DNA from: Plutella xylostella
Lineage: Eukaryota > Arthropoda > Insecta > Lepidoptera > Plutellidae
DNA: 64,000 nt
NCBI RefSeq assembly: GCF_932276165.1
Contig: NC_064007.1
Coordinates: forward strand, 8,752,001 to 8,816,000
Direction of reading: 5' to 3'
Position 1 is the stretch's first letter; each line of letters starts with the position of its first letter. Below the pieces are notes generated by a model. The model was not told where the DNA came from. It saw only the letters and a program-made list of their open reading frames with translations, and ran no database searches. A program made the translations under genes and the position numbers. Positions 30,106 through 42,246 of this stretch are shown here, in pieces.

Positions 30106-33100
30106 GATAATAAATGATTACTGTGAAATATTTTCAAAACGAAAGTCAATGGGAAAAAAGTTTCACTAATAAATAAATTTAACGTCAACTCCGCTCATCA
30201 ACTATTTCTACTGAAGCCGCAGCACAAATGGCCTTGGCCATTCATCAAAGGCGCAGTTCTTCTATATCAATAGCATTATTCTATATTTAATGTTTAACAA
30301 TAAAATTTGTTTCAGCTCAAATATAAATATTGGTAGGTATATTTTGAAAGGATAGATTGAGCTTATAGAATGTTTTTTTTAATTATATTTATATAGTCGC
30401 TCCAAGACAGGGTTAGGTAAAGAAATTACGCTATAGGTACGATAGGAGAACCCTTAAGAAGGTAGAGACTGAATAAATAAACCGACTCGGTGATAGTTGT
30501 ATCTCACAAGTCTTTACGGTTGACTTGGTTTTTTACAGGTTTTTATAGCATTATTAGTATTTAGCAGAATCCAACCCGCAGGAAAGTTGCTCCCCGAGTT
30601 GCCTCGCGCCGTGAGTTGACGGCTCTTTGTGACGTCACTACCTCCAACCATTCATCATCATTGGCTGTAGCCTTCCCAACACGGTGCGGCCTGTCGGATG
30701 ACTTGGTGTGCTGAAACTATTGTGAATAGGATTGTGTATAGTCCATAACGTGTTTTTGGTGTCTTTTAATACAGTGGTATCCATCGAAGAGCGGATAAAC
30801 ACATGAAAATGGGTATAGTTCTGGAAATCATGGATTTAGGTGTACAAGCAAAAGTATCGCTTCTTAAAGAAACTAATTAGGTATAACTAATTAATTATCT
30901 GGTAAACGCAATTTTGTTTACCTGCACTTTTGTAATGAACACTCTTATTCATGTATCTACGAACTTCTCTACGGTACGCCACACTCGCCGTGTTTGCACT
31001 TTGGAACTCTAGGATATTTGTTATACAACTATAGTCAACGTTTTTGGCGGTCTTCCTCTTCACTGGAACCTCATTACACTTAATGCGATGTGCAACTGCA
31101 TGTAGGTACTAGAACATGTACTACAGAATCACATTACACAGCCACTACATGGCTCCTTCAAGTCTGACACGACGTGTCCCACCTGCCACACAATTCAAGA
31201 CCCTAACTCCACGTCACAGAGCTGCAGTTGGCACGTAAATGTATCGTGAAATAGCAGTCTACGGAAGTTTCTAGAATGTTCAACAGCAAACAGACGCGCG
31301 ACAAATATTTAATCCATTAACGTAAGCTTTTAAGAAGAATTACTTGAGCTCTTTTTTGCCCGTTGAGATAATCCGGCGACGCGATAAGTAACCTGCAGGT
31401 TTAGTTGTTTGTTTTTATTAATGCCACTGTTAGGATTTGTACAGGGATTTAAAGAAATATTTATGACATCACTGAATTAAGACTTTGGTAAAAAAGCGAG
31501 GCCGCCTTGGTTTCTAATTTATTATTTTTATTTTATTTATTCCGTAGTTAGTATAGCGCTACCTCAGAGTTACTATAATTTCAATTACAATAAGTAATTT
31601 AATTTATTTGTCAGATTGAAGAGAATTTGTCAGCTGAATTATATTGAAATAGAACGAGTTGATTGAATATATTACTTGCCCATAAGACAAAAGGTAACAG
31701 CTGCACTTATAGTAGGAATTCAATTTTATTAGATGCTTTCTAATAATGGCTACCTTATGAATAATGTTACGAACAAGATGCTGCCACACCAATCTAAAAA
31801 CGTAAGATTGCTCTCAAATCTAATAAACAATTTAAGCATAAGGCACAAAAACAAGAAAGAAAGAAAAAATATGAATAATAATTTAGAATTTTAAAGAAAT
31901 AAATGATTCAAAAGATGTCGGCTCGAGGCGACCATTGTCAGGGGGGAGGCTATTGTCGGATATTATTCAGGAAATCAAAGCTCATGATATATAGAGGCAT
32001 ATACGTTGATCCCCTATTATTAGCATACTGTGAAAATGAAAAAAATAAATGTATAAGTTTAAAATGTGATCATGAAATCTTGCGAGTGTTTCAATTGTAC
32101 GATCCGTGACCAAACCTAAGCACTAATAATATAGTTTTTCACAATGGAACCTATCACCATAAATTATTATAAATGACGCTTATTAAGAAAACCTCATACT
32201 GTTCAGTTATCAAATAGCTTTCTTGTATTATACATAGATGTCACTATCACGCAAACTACATCGCGGTATTAAGTTATCTTGTATTTTAATGACCCTATGT
32301 AATATGTATATCAATAAACATTGCTTCTACTACCACCGATCCGATCATAAGGCTACCAAGCCTTTTCACTAGCAGATTACCCCTACCTACATAATATTTT
32401 TACAACAGTACCCTAAATCCAAACCATTTTCCGAATTTTCTTAACACACCAAAATCCCACCCACATTTATCTCAGAAGAGATGCATATAAATTTAACTAA
32501 CCAAGGTAAGTACCTAGTTCGGTTTTTTTAATGCAGAACGAGGTTATTTCACAGTCGCTGGTCGCGGGAGCCGGGCTGACTGTCTCGAGGCGCGACCTCG
32601 CCTGAACGAAAGGTAACCTACGTAGGTAGCAGTCTAGTCTAAGGGGCTACTTCTTCTTAAACATGAAGAAACATAATATTTGACACACTGACAGTAACAA
32701 CAAAACAATACAGATAATACTACTATACAAAATAAACAATAATACTATAGGTGGCTGTCCAGAGCGTCAAAAAGGCTCCAGCTCAGCATGTTCTGTAAAC
32801 AATGAGGAAACAGCGCTGGAAGCCGATTCTCATTTCAATAGACAATTTCCCTATACGCTTTCAAAACATGCAAGACAATTTGCTAACGGAAAAGGCGATG
32901 GGTGGCTAAAATCTGTATTCTAGAGCTCCGTAGACTTTGAATCCGCATGGAAATCCCAATGCTATTGGAATTAAAAATTACTCTGTGAATACTTTGTACA
33001 CTAATTTTTATATTTGTGCAATAAAGGATTAAATAAATAAATAAATACTACGTTCCATTTCATCGATTATAATCTAAAACTAAATCGATATTGACGTTTT

Positions 33101-33585
33101 CATTTTACTTCTAATGCATATTATATGCGGGACCTATTAATGCAAGTTATTATTAAGTTATGTTGTTAAGTGTTTAGAAAATGCTGTTGGTTCTCCATGA
33201 AAATTTTAAAATAAAATAACACCATTTTGTAAACTAAGTAAATACGTTGTTGGAACGTAGGTAGTTATGTATATTTGAAATTCTCCTTCCATCCGTTCTG
33301 TCAACGCCAATGTGTCTTCATCCTTACAAAACAACATATATTATAACTTTACTGTTATCATATTAACAACAAATACAAGTGCCTAAACAAACACTAAACA
33401 CTTCTAACAAATGGAACCCAAAAAGAAAACGGGTTTGGTATGCAACACGCAGACACGAAGGTTGATAACGCATTTCGTTCTACGTAGATTAACAGCCGTG
33501 AACGAGTGTATGTGTTCTGTGATTCACCAATCTACCAGCAGAATATTTAAGGTTAAGAAGTGAAGTGGTATTTGAGTGGTGTTTA
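30106..33585. other. Long non-coding stretch
   Basis: AT-rich, no credible gene. A full CRE-type TGACGTCA lies at about 30632-30639. A CpG-rich patch lies at 32555-32610 ('gtcgcgggagccgggctgac...gaggcgcgacctcgcctg'). No repeat was recognised with confidence. Confidence 0.35.
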
Positions 33586-33969
33586 TTTTGTTCTCGGGTC
33601 TTGGATGTGCCCGTAAAATGGCAATAGGCCCGCCCCCTATTACATTAGGACTAACATAACAACACTGGCGAAAAGTGGGTGCAGCAATGCACCTCTGCCT
33701 AGCCCGCAAGGGAGTACATTAGTACAGTGCCACAAACTTATCTGTTCCGGTGAGAGCGAACTAAATTGATCCATATCTCATTATTTACTAATGAATTATG
33801 TATTGATATAGATTAGATGGGTTTATTGAAACTACAAGAGCGAATTACCACTACTGGCAAACTTAAAATCTAATAGAATGAAGAAATATTACACATTTAC
33901 GTGAGCTGTCACCGGAACAGATAAGTTTGTGGCACTGTACAAGTGTACAAGGCGTGAGTGTTTTTTTTA
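33586..33969 (+). mobile_element. tRNA-SINE body, 5' truncated, split by a MITE
   Basis: 'ttgttctcgggtcttggatgtgcccgtaaaatggcaatagg...aatgcacctctgcctagcccgcaagggagtacattag' matches the SINE at 11438-11721 in the opposite orientation. The match stops at 33724 and resumes at 33938 ('tacaagtgtacaaggcgtgagtg' plus a T-run). The tRNA head is missing. Confidence 0.85.
33725..33937. mobile_element. MITE with perfect 29-bp inverted repeats inside the SINE
   Basis: The 213-bp insert starts CAGTGCCACAAACTTATCTG and continues TTCCGGTGA. The other end is its exact reverse complement. It is flanked by TA (33723-33724 and 33938-33939). This fits a Tc1/mariner-derived MITE. It interrupts the SINE, so it inserted later; perfect ends also indicate youth. 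Confidence 0.93.
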
Positions 33970-34365
33970 TTGGTATTTGAATTGTCAAAACAAAATGTCA
34001 ACAAAATTGACACAAAGACAAGCGACAGCGAACGAATACGTCCACTTTTTGGTCGCCTTTTGAGAGTCGAATGGTAAAGACCATTCGTCTCGAGAGCCAG
34101 CAAAGGCGGTCATAAAGTAGTAGACAATTTTGCGCATACGCTTTATATTTTTACATAAATTAGTTTTTGATAGAAAAAAGACGTAGACGTATACTTTTTG
34201 TTGACTAGGCTTTACGACTACTGCTGAAACAGCGACCGGGACCCACGGCTTAATGTGCCGCCCGAAGCACGGAAGCGCCCAGGATACAACCACTTGAAAT
34301 CATGCCATGTGATCATTGCTGTACTGTACCAATGGCAAAACAGATCTCAACTTGATGAACCGAAA

Positions 34366-34439
34366 CCGAACGGAGAGTAGTTTATAAAAATTGAAGTTCA
34401 TCAGAAAATTTTATATTTTTACTTTGACTTTGACTTTGA
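34366..34439 (+). mobile_element. Jockey-like 3' end, severely 5' truncated
   Basis: 'ccgaacggagagtagtttataaaaattgaagttcatcagaaaattttatattt' and a TTTGACTTTGAC tail match the 3' UTR of the element ending at 10313. Confidence 0.88.
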
Positions 34440-34799
34440 TATTTCGTCTAGCTAGAGTGGCCCCGACTGCGAGTGCAGTGACGGGATGCATTTAGAGTGC
34501 GCTTTTATTGTGTTTTGTCTCGCGGTCGAGGCAGCAAGCTTGATATACACTGAACAGGGTGTTCTAAAAAGGGTAATCGGGTGTGAACGGGTCATAAAAC
34601 ACGTTTTAAGTCTCCGATGTGTAAATGTTGGATATACAGCTAAAAAAAATGATTAAAAAGTCTTATTTTATTTAAATATGTTCATTATAACTTTTATGTA
34701 TAATCATGCAAATAAATACTTTTCATTTAATTTCAACTGTAATTTTATAGTTTCTACTTGTCCTGTAAGAACTATAACTTTGTACATAACAGCAAATCT
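34440..34799. other. Non-coding stretch
   Basis: 'acagggtgttctaaaaagggtaatcgggtg' near 34553-34583 resembles common repeat ends; no gene. Confidence 0.3.
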
Positions 34800-35090
34800 A
34801 ACCAACTACCGCCATTTCCCGACCAATCGCGCGCTAGCCGAACATTCCCAAACTCTCGCGACCACCCCCGAGCATTCCCGACCAATCCCGAGCTCTCCCG
34901 ATCGCCCCCGAAGCTGTCTAATTTATTCATGAGCAATCGCGGCAGATCAGAAGATCTCGGATGTATTATTTATGCGTCGGGAATCGTCCTCATTTTACGA
35001 GTAATTTTTCGTTTGAATCGCTCCCGTCAAATGTTTATTCGCGGCCGCTGCGATGGCTTACGAACTTTTTTGGAGTTCCTTCCAAGTTTT
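34800..35090. other. GC-rich, possibly conserved non-coding block
   Basis: The block contains repeated CCCGA and CCAAT motifs ('cccgaccaatcgcgcgc', 'cccgaccaatcccgagctctcccgatcg') and homeodomain-like sites ('tttattcatgagcaatc', 'ttatttatgcgtcggg', 'ttttacgagtaattttt'). Open frames across it reflect low stop density, not a recognised protein. It could be a cis-regulatory element; conservation is untested. Confidence 0.3.
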
Positions 35091-35130
35091 CAATTAAATA
35101 TTTTGTAACTAAGTAGGTACTTACACTTAC

Positions 35131-35251
35131 TTACCCCCTTCTTCATAAAAAAAGTTATAGAACGCTTTAGCTATTGAACTGATTTGTCCCTCTCTGTCAA
35201 AGAACAAATTGTTCTCTTATCCTATATATTTTTTTATGAATAAGGGGGTTA
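35131..35251. mobile_element. MITE, CCCCCTTATTCAT family, copy 1
   Basis: 115-bp core 35134-35248 from 'ccccctt(c)ttcataaaa' to 'atgaataaggggg'. Flanked by TTA on both sides, fitting a PIF/Harbinger-type 3-bp duplication. The middle 'tttgtccctctctgtcaaagaacaaattgttct' is shared with 54632-54778. Confidence 0.85.
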
Positions 35252-36942
35252 GTCTTTAAATAATTAGGATTAGTTCTTCAATAGTTTCGATAAACATAGC
35301 GCATACTTCTCTAATGGCGCAAATGTGTATTTAAATAATTTATTTAATTTCAATATGATTTTTATATTGAGCTTGAATTTAAAAATTATAATGAAAGAAT
35401 ATAGGAAGAGGGTATAAGCTCTTTGTACGTATAAAAAGAGCAAATATATATAAATATAAGTATATAGACTTATACATATAGATGCACTTTTACTACACAT
35501 AGTCTACCTACATTATGTTCCACAGTGTACTGTCACACTTTTTCAATTCGTAATTATTTATTTTATAGTTAATGACGGAACCACAAGTGTAGGTTTAATT
35601 CCAACCGTGCCGAAACTTTGTATTTTTTGAGAGATTTCATTTTGCGGCTTAGTTCTGCGTAACGTTAAAATAATCCTTCGTTTTCACCAACGATATTAAT
35701 TTCAAAACGTTTCGGCTAAAAATGAGAGGATCTATTTGAAAAATTCAAATGAATATGCTTACTTAGAAAAACGTTTGTATACTGTAAGAAGAATTTTTAA
35801 ACTTTGATAAAATAGGGAAAATTTAGACTTTGATAAAATGCTACAATTTACAGTACGTACTTCAGAGGTACACACACAGTGACTTCAAACTATAACACCT
35901 ATCTAACACGCACTTGGTTAAAACAGATCGTGCCGAAAACTCCATAGCATATTTCCCTCGACACAAAACAAGGAATCTGGCTCTCCCATACATAATGTAT
36001 GACAGGATTCTGCTTATTCGGCGTCGATATGCCGTCGCCCCGCGATATGATTTATTTGTTGACGATAGTGAGTGTGCGACGGAATTAGGACCGACGCAAT
36101 CTTGTAGCTGCTCCAGTAAACAACTGAATAACGTCGTGTTATGTGTGACGTCATGTCATGTTCTTGATCTTAGTTTATGGTAGGCTTATTAAATTAGTTA
36201 ATCTTAATTAAATGAATATGTAGTAAAATGTAAGATGTAAGGTTCATAGAGTTAAAATATTTGTATTAACATGTATACGTATTTGAATATGTATTCATGA
36301 TAATAGTGTTTTTAATGTAATCACTGATTAATCCGTATGATTCCTGAGTTTGTATTCTCGGATCTGTACTGTTGATGGACTGTTTGAAAAACAATTGAAC
36401 GCACATTGTATTCGTACCTAATGTCTATTTCTTCCAAGAAGTTCAATCTGAAAGCGACACTCCTGCGACAATGAACGCCTCCCAATTTCACAATAACGAC
36501 ACACAGAATGGAACAGTGGCGATGATCGCGCGCCCGCACCTGATACTCATACAAAATGCACGCGGCAAGACGCGCAGGAATAGCTGACAAAAAATAACAA
36601 TTTTCAAAACAGAAGGATAGGGTGAAAGCGACGACGCGTTGAATTAAGTTAAGTGTCTTTTCAGGTGAAAAATCTAGACTGGTGGTTTTGATCTTGAAAT
36701 TTTTATGTAGGTAGGGTGAATTTTCGGTTGAGTTTGGGGACTTTGTTGATGAAAAGTAAGATTTGGTAATAATATCTTTAAAAAACATGAAATGGACATT
36801 ATTTCTCTATGTATTATAATGCTTCATTATTCCTGAGTGAAATAATTTTTACCCCAATAACCTTATAGTACCTAACCTCTTCAAAGCGATGCAAAACTCG
36901 GCCAAAAATCTAGTATCACATTCACATCATAAATGTAGCTCT
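35252..36942. other. AT-rich non-coding stretch
   Basis: No credible gene. A 155-codon minus-strand ORF at 36321-36788 has no recognisable domain or codon pattern. Unassigned. Confidence 0.35.
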
Positions 36943-37487
36943 TTAAGAGGAGAGTATAGCTTCGCGATTCTAGCGAAATAGGTAAGTATTTAGGAAAACA
37001 TTTGCTATCACTTGTACTCTCATGCCCCTGGCACGGGTGCGATAGAGATGCACTGCAGCTCGCGACTGACAATAGGTACTTTTCTTGATGAAATTCTGGT
37101 TTTGGGAGAAAACGTTTTACACTAACTAAATATCAACCAATCTCTTTGATTTTGATGTCAATCGCTTTAGCATAATATATTCTAGGTTTATAGATTTCGT
37201 TTTTTTTTTAAAAATACTTTGTTATTGTTCAAAAAACGGTTTGATTCAACAAAGTTTTTATGACCAGCATTACGTTATTTGAGGTGCCTATAGTTTTGAA
37301 TCTATAGAAAATTTAGAAAAAAGGAAAAGCTATAAACCTAGTAATTCCTTGTGTCAATAAAATACTAAAAAATCATGGAGATTGGATAACATTTACAGGT
37401 AGTAAAACGTTTTCTCTTTTTGTATGGACGAGCAAGTGCTACTTATACTACTATACTTCCCCAAGTGCTACTATACTTCCCTCTTAA
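36943..37487. mobile_element. TTAA-flanked MITE
   Basis: TTAA at 36943-36946 and 37484-37487. Ends GAGGAGAGTATAGC and, inverted, CTATACTTCCCTC. The interior holds 'gcgattctagcgaaata', 'ctgcagctcgcgactgacaatagg' and inverted 'aaaacgtttt' motifs (37108-37119 and 37403-37414). TTAA targets are typical of piggyBac-like elements. The left half recurs at 62909-63115. Confidence 0.8.
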
Positions 37488-37964
37488 CTGTAACTCTTTT
37501 GCAATAAACATTTGACGTGAAATAAAAGCATCCCCGCTCAGCCTTCCAGCTGCAGTCCGCAAATCAAAACTTTCATCCCTCTCCGACCTGTAGCTAATGA
37601 TAAATTCACCATTACCCACCATTCACCATCCATCGACCCTCAAACGCCCCGCAATTTACCTTCCTTAAACCCCTAATAACGCCTGATAGAGTCGATAATT
37701 CCTTGAAGCGGTGGCTAGGTGAGGAGACGGGTGGAAGTGGATGGTAGTTCTGACAGTGGCGCTTAGTTCTGAGCGGGGAATCCCCGAGGACACTAGTCGC
37801 TGCGCCCGGCTCTGCTTGGGTAGTTGCTGTTTGTACGTGAATTATAAAAGTAATGGTGGATTGGATGCTGCGATTGTTGTTAAAAATGTCATCATATGCA
37901 GGTGTTATTGGATATTTTTTTATTTTTCCGTCGTAAAGCACTAAATTCCTCGTAAATTGAAATG
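37488..37964. other. Non-coding stretch
   Basis: Moderate G+C, no gene or repeat recognised. Confidence 0.3.
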
Positions 37965-38089
37965 GCTCACTTAAATGACGCCGTCTGCAATATTGAAGTA
38001 CATTTAACGGCGTATCAGAATATTACCAACCAAAAAAGTTAATGTTGAGGGCATTTTCTAAGTGGAACTTTTTCATTGCTTGCAGTGTA
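37965..38089. mobile_element. TA-MITE relic (right part)
   Basis: 'ctgcaatattgaagtacatttaacggcg...tctaagtggaactttttcattgcttgcagtg|TA' matches the right half of the 18599 and 25594 family. Confidence 0.65.
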
Positions 38090-38734
38090 TATTTTAAATA
38101 AGGTAGTTTTATGATACGCGTTCTTTCGTGTCATTTACCTTTCTATACTACAATAAAGATGTAATACGCCGTGACTTGGACTCGTCATAGTATTTTAAAT
38201 ATCTCCTAATCTAGCATAACCCTCATCTGTCTATCCACAACGTTATAACTAAACCTTCATATTTAACCCCACAAACGTTAAATAAGTGAACTGTTTGAAC
38301 TAAACCTGGTCGGTCAGTCAGAGAACAATTTCCAACGCCCGAGGGGTTAAGAGTTGAGTCTCGCATTATATTTCATTGTTGAGTTTACTAAATGTTTATT
38401 ATACATAATGTATAAATACTGCTTCAGGTTAGCTACTGGTTGATGCCGTGGAGAGATAATTTGGATGTTGTAATTTATTTATTTATTTAAACTGGAACAC
38501 CAGCAGCTTATACAACTAACATTTTTAAAACACATATTAAAATTAAAATTTCGTTATAGAAGCCAATTAAAGGTGTACACAACATTCGTAAATTATCTAA
38601 GACAACTTAAAATAAAAATTTATATAAAATTAACAATTTTTTAACTTAACTAAAATTATTTTATTTATTTAAATACAATTTATTCTTGACGACGGCTTGA
38701 TGTTGTGGTTATAACCAGGTGTTAGATGTTGGGT

Positions 38735-38900
38735 AGTGACGCTAAATGCTATTCTGAAGGTCCCTGGTCAATTCAAGATAGTTTGTAAAAATTTACGTTC
38801 ATCAGAAAATTTTATATTTATACGATGAATAAAAACATTTGACTTTGACTTTGAATTCCAGGTCGGGGCAGATATCTGTTCACTGCTTGAAGTCTTCCCT
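38735..38900 (+). mobile_element. tRNA-SINE head split by a Jockey-like 3' end
   Basis: 'gtgacgctaaatgctattctgaaggtccctggtc' is followed after the insert by 'aattccaggtcggggcagatatctgtt', together a diverged SINE head plus body. The insertion lies within the former B box. Confidence 0.75.
38775..38853 (+). mobile_element. Jockey-like 3' end inserted in the SINE
   Basis: 'gtttgtaaaaatttacgttcatcagaaaattttatatttatacgatgaat' and a TTTGACTTTGACTTTG tail, flanked by AATTC (38770-38774 and 38854-38858). Third copy of the subfamily whose longest member is 8485-10313. Only 79 bp long. Confidence 0.88.
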
Positions 38901-38904
38901 GGCA

Positions 38905-39136
38905 CATCTGGAAGACTCTAAATCGGTTGCGAGCAGAGGTAGGCTGCTGCAAGGACAATCTCTGTAAGTGGGGCTATACCGTTGGTACCAACCTATGCGA
39001 CTGTGGTACCGCCCCCCAGACTATGGAGCATTTACTCTCCTGTCCCCTGTGCCCTTCCACCTGCACACGGGAAGACTTACTCCAGGCCAACCAGAATGCT
39101 ATCAAAGTTGCTTCTTTTTGGTCTGGACAAATATAA
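38905..39136 (+). pseudogene. Non-LTR retrotransposon C-terminal fragment (RNase H/zinc end)
   Basis: 'KTLNRLRAEVGCCKDNLCKWG' then 'LCDCGTAPQTMEHLLSCPLC' and 'CTREDLLQANQNAIKVASFW', ending in a TAA at 39134-39136. This His/Cys-rich end ('C.CG...QTM.HLL.CP') is the hallmark of the C-terminus of Jockey/LOA-type polyproteins. Everything upstream is missing; the SINE lies directly before it. An internal ATG at 38927 is not the true start. Confidence 0.75.
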
Positions 39137-39667
39137 AAAATCGCATTTCACTGACACGAAAGAAGAAGACTGCTTGAATCCCTTGAAATCAGACACATTA
39201 CAAATGGCGCGATATCAAACGACTGATATTTGTTCTTCTCGGGTCTTGGGACTTACAAAACGCCCTACGCTACCACAGACATACACACGTTAAACATATC
39301 ATAGCGTCGCTCTATTTTCGTTGGGGATTAAATATATTATAAACTACAACAGTTGTAGTAGCTTGCTGTTGCGTATTTCTTTATCCTAAAAAAAAGTGCG
39401 TATTGTTTCAACCGCAAGGTATTTCAGGCAAATACACCGTGCAATGAAGTTGGTACAGTATGCGAGGATACGGTAACTAATCTTATTGGTTGGGACATAA
39501 GAGTCAAATTCGTTTGAAATTGTGGAAGACATTCCCTGTACTAGTGAGCCACTGAACACTCAATGATATTCAGAGGGAACAGAAGGGGCTGATTCTGTTA
39601 AATAATATATTATTATACACCTACAACTGATAATTTGGCAAAACAATGGACGATATAGTTAATTTAT

Positions 39668-39745
39668 GGACAACCGATTGGTGTAGTGTTTAGTGTCCCG
39701 GGTCAGATTCCAGGTCGGGGCAGATATTTGTTTAAAGACAGATAT
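39668..39745 (+). mobile_element. tRNA-SINE, diverged copy
   Basis: 'gattggtgtagtgtttagtg' (A box) and 'gggtcagattccaggtcggggcagatatttgttta' (B box and body). The segment between the boxes is deleted. Confidence 0.7.
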
Positions 39746-39784
39746 TAATTGTAGTTGGGTGTTTTTAGTTAGTAGTAGTCTGCT

Positions 39785-39899
39785 GCGCTTTTAAATGTAG
39801 TCCAATATTGCAGAAGGCGACATTAAGCTAGCCTTTTCCGTAAAGAAATTATCTATTTGGTGCTTTTTCACTGGAACTTTTGCATTGCCCATGAGTGTA
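39785..39899. mobile_element. TA-MITE relic (right part)
   Basis: 'ccaatattgcagaaggcgacattaagctagccttttccg' and 'ctggaacttttgcattgcccatgagtg|TA'. Same family as 25594-25830. Confidence 0.7.
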
Positions 39900-40245
39900 T
39901 TACAGGTTCCGCCTAGCTTGGGGTCGGGTAGCCGTGTCTAAGATGTCCCCACATATTATTATTATTATATAATGGAGGTTCATGCAATGATCTATACACT
40001 TGGCAGGCGTAGCCATGGATCTATCGCGCAGTCGAGATGATCGTTTAACTGAAACAACGAGTAGTAGAATCGGGGTGACGGAATATTACGAAGGGATTTG
40101 CGAAATCCGCGCCCATTGAATACCGCCCCTGAAATACAATTTAAAAACCTTCGCAGCCCCGACGCTTCAAGCGTCTTATTTATAAACCCACAACCGAAAT
40201 TTAAGGGTATTATGCGTTTGACTGCGTCTATATTTTTTTACTCAT

Positions 40246-40490
40246 CTTCTTCTTAAGGTGCCATCTACTATCGTAGGTCAGCTATCGTTATGGCCACTTG
40301 GGCCCGGGAAGTCGCAGCTCGTAACAGCTGGTGGACATATTGAACCATTCGGCGAGGTTCTGTAGCCAGTGGGTTCTTCTACAGTCAGGTCTTCTCTTGC
40401 CTTGTATTTTCTCTTGCAGTATCAGTTGCAGGAGGTATTTGTCATTGCGCATTTAACGCATAGAAATGGTATAGGAAGAGCGCTTTTAGA
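40246..40490. repeat. Dispersed repeat 'cttcttaaggtgccatctactatcg', copy 1
   Basis: The first ~120 bp recur at 42247-42368 in the same orientation ('gtaggtc(a/g)gctatc(g/a)ttatggccacttgggcccggga'). It continues with 'ccagtgggttcttctacagtcaggtcttctcttgcc'. It is probably antisense to a non-LTR 3' end, but I cannot name the family. Confidence 0.7.
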
Positions 40491-40536
40491 TTTGGCAGTG
40501 GGTTTTCTTTAATCCCATATAAAGCGGTAGCATGCA

Positions 40537-40725
40537 TACATTGCTGCGTTTAGTCCTCAACGGTCTTGCAACCGCAAATTAATTCGTGCAAACCATTCAG
40601 TGTACAGTGCGCGTAAGTAATATAGCAAGCTTTACATTGCTGCGTCTACACTGCAGCGATCTTGCAAACGCAAATTAATTCGTATAAACGATTCAGTGTA
40701 TGGTGTGCGTGTGAATTATGTAAGC
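40537..40725 (+). repeat. Tandem duplication, 96-bp period, two copies
   Basis: 'tacattgctgcgt...cttgcaa(c/a)cgcaaattaattcgt' starts at 40537 and again at 40633. The units are about 80% alike by eye. Confidence 0.8.
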
Positions 40726-41639
40726 TCCCTGACTACAAGTGGAGCGGTCGATACTGTAAATGTGGAATACGCTTTTAAAAGATGTTTCTCTTTTGATAAT
40801 TTCCATTTTAAGAGTTTTTCGGTCGAGCGCACTTGTATGGAGCGGTGCGGACTCCATTCCTTCGATACACTGTAAACACAACATTCAATAAGAACGTTTC
40901 AAAATAACGGAGCATTAAAAAAATATATAAAATGACTTGTGGGTAAGTGATTCAGAAATGGAAAATAAAATACCTAGCCAATATTGTTTAGGATTTAAGT
41001 TTGTACCCATAGAAGTAATAAAAGAAATGTTTCTACTTAATTTTAGTTACTTAATAAAAACATGTACTAAATAATATAATTTAATTCTTACATATAAATA
41101 TAAAATAAAACCCACGTAACTATTTTAACTATTTTTCATAAATACGCACATGAAATGTTACAGGAACGTACAAAATATTATCCACTTTCAGGAGTTAAAA
41201 TTAATAACAATAAAAACACCAAAATACCACTCAAAACTATTCGGGAATGCAAACAATTCATAACCCGAATGACAAACTACGAATCCTGCAAAATGGCGAA
41301 CGCAGTTCCAAAATAGTAAATGAAGACGAAAGAGAACCGGCGGAAGAGATTTCTCATTTTTATCGCGAACACAAATCATATTTAACACGTCCAAAATGCG
41401 AGATTCCTTCCAAGACTTTAATGCGATATTCTTTAAACTGAATAAAGGCAACACGCAATAACAACGAGCGGCGATAAATCTCCGCAGAACAGTTGCATAC
41501 GCTCCTCGCTCGATGTGTGACCTGCTTCGAGACGCCGAGCCAAGTGGAGGCAGCTACAGCTATGCAACAACAAAAAAAAAACAATTCGGAATTCTTTAAT
41601 CTTAAACTTATCCAAATTAAATTGCGTTTTATTCAAAGG
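40726..41639. other. Non-coding stretch, possibly unique sequence
   Basis: Contains no recognisable repeat between 41180 and 41560, and open frames on both strands there without domain signatures. Nothing assigned. Confidence 0.3.
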
Positions 41640-41730
41640 CTGCACCATTGGATGAGGAAGACCAAAAACAGAGTATTTAGGTGCTGCTTGTAAGAGGGCT
41701 ATGTCCAGCAGTGGATGATTGCGGTCTGAT
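41640..41730 (+). repeat. RTE-type 3' tail relic
   Basis: 'tggatgaggaagaccaaaaacag...gagggctatgtccagcagtggatgattgcggtctgat', diverged forward copy. Confidence 0.65.
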
Positions 41731-42246
41731 TAAATATGACCTAGTATTTATCGTTAAATGCTAATAATTAGTATTTCCTCGTTCTACTGTCCTTTTCACC
41801 CGCTCAACAACGGTTTGAAGTTATTTTGAACGACTTTTGAAATAACTAAAAGCAGTTCCAATGCCAATTATATCTTACACAGACCATCACCAGTCCTATA
41901 ACACTATTATTTTTCGTTGGTGGGTAGAAAAGATAATTGTGTGTTGTTTTATTCAGGCGGCCGCCCCGCGCCGCCGCCCGGCCGCTTGCCAAATGTTCAA
42001 ACGCGTTTTGTTAAAACTTTTTAGACTGTATGGTTGTTATTGTAGGCTACGTTTTTAATCCCCGACCAAAAACAATACGGGTTATACATTTGTCTCTGGT
42101 ATCGAATTTGATCCGATTTTTGTGTTTTTTAATTGGATCTCCTATATGCAGAAGTTATCAGACCGCTAGTAAGTTTAGATGTGCATGGCTTTGTTATTAG
42201 ATATTACAGACTGTAATATCGTTTAGGTAAACTTCCCTACCTTAGT

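Noticed and set aside
34678..35108. Pro/Arg-rich ORFs of 84 and 116 codons
   Set aside because: Overlapping frames in a GC-rich block without family signature; better explained as non-coding.
36321..36788. 155-codon minus-strand ORF
   Set aside because: No recognisable motif, unusual composition for a protein, no splice or promoter context.
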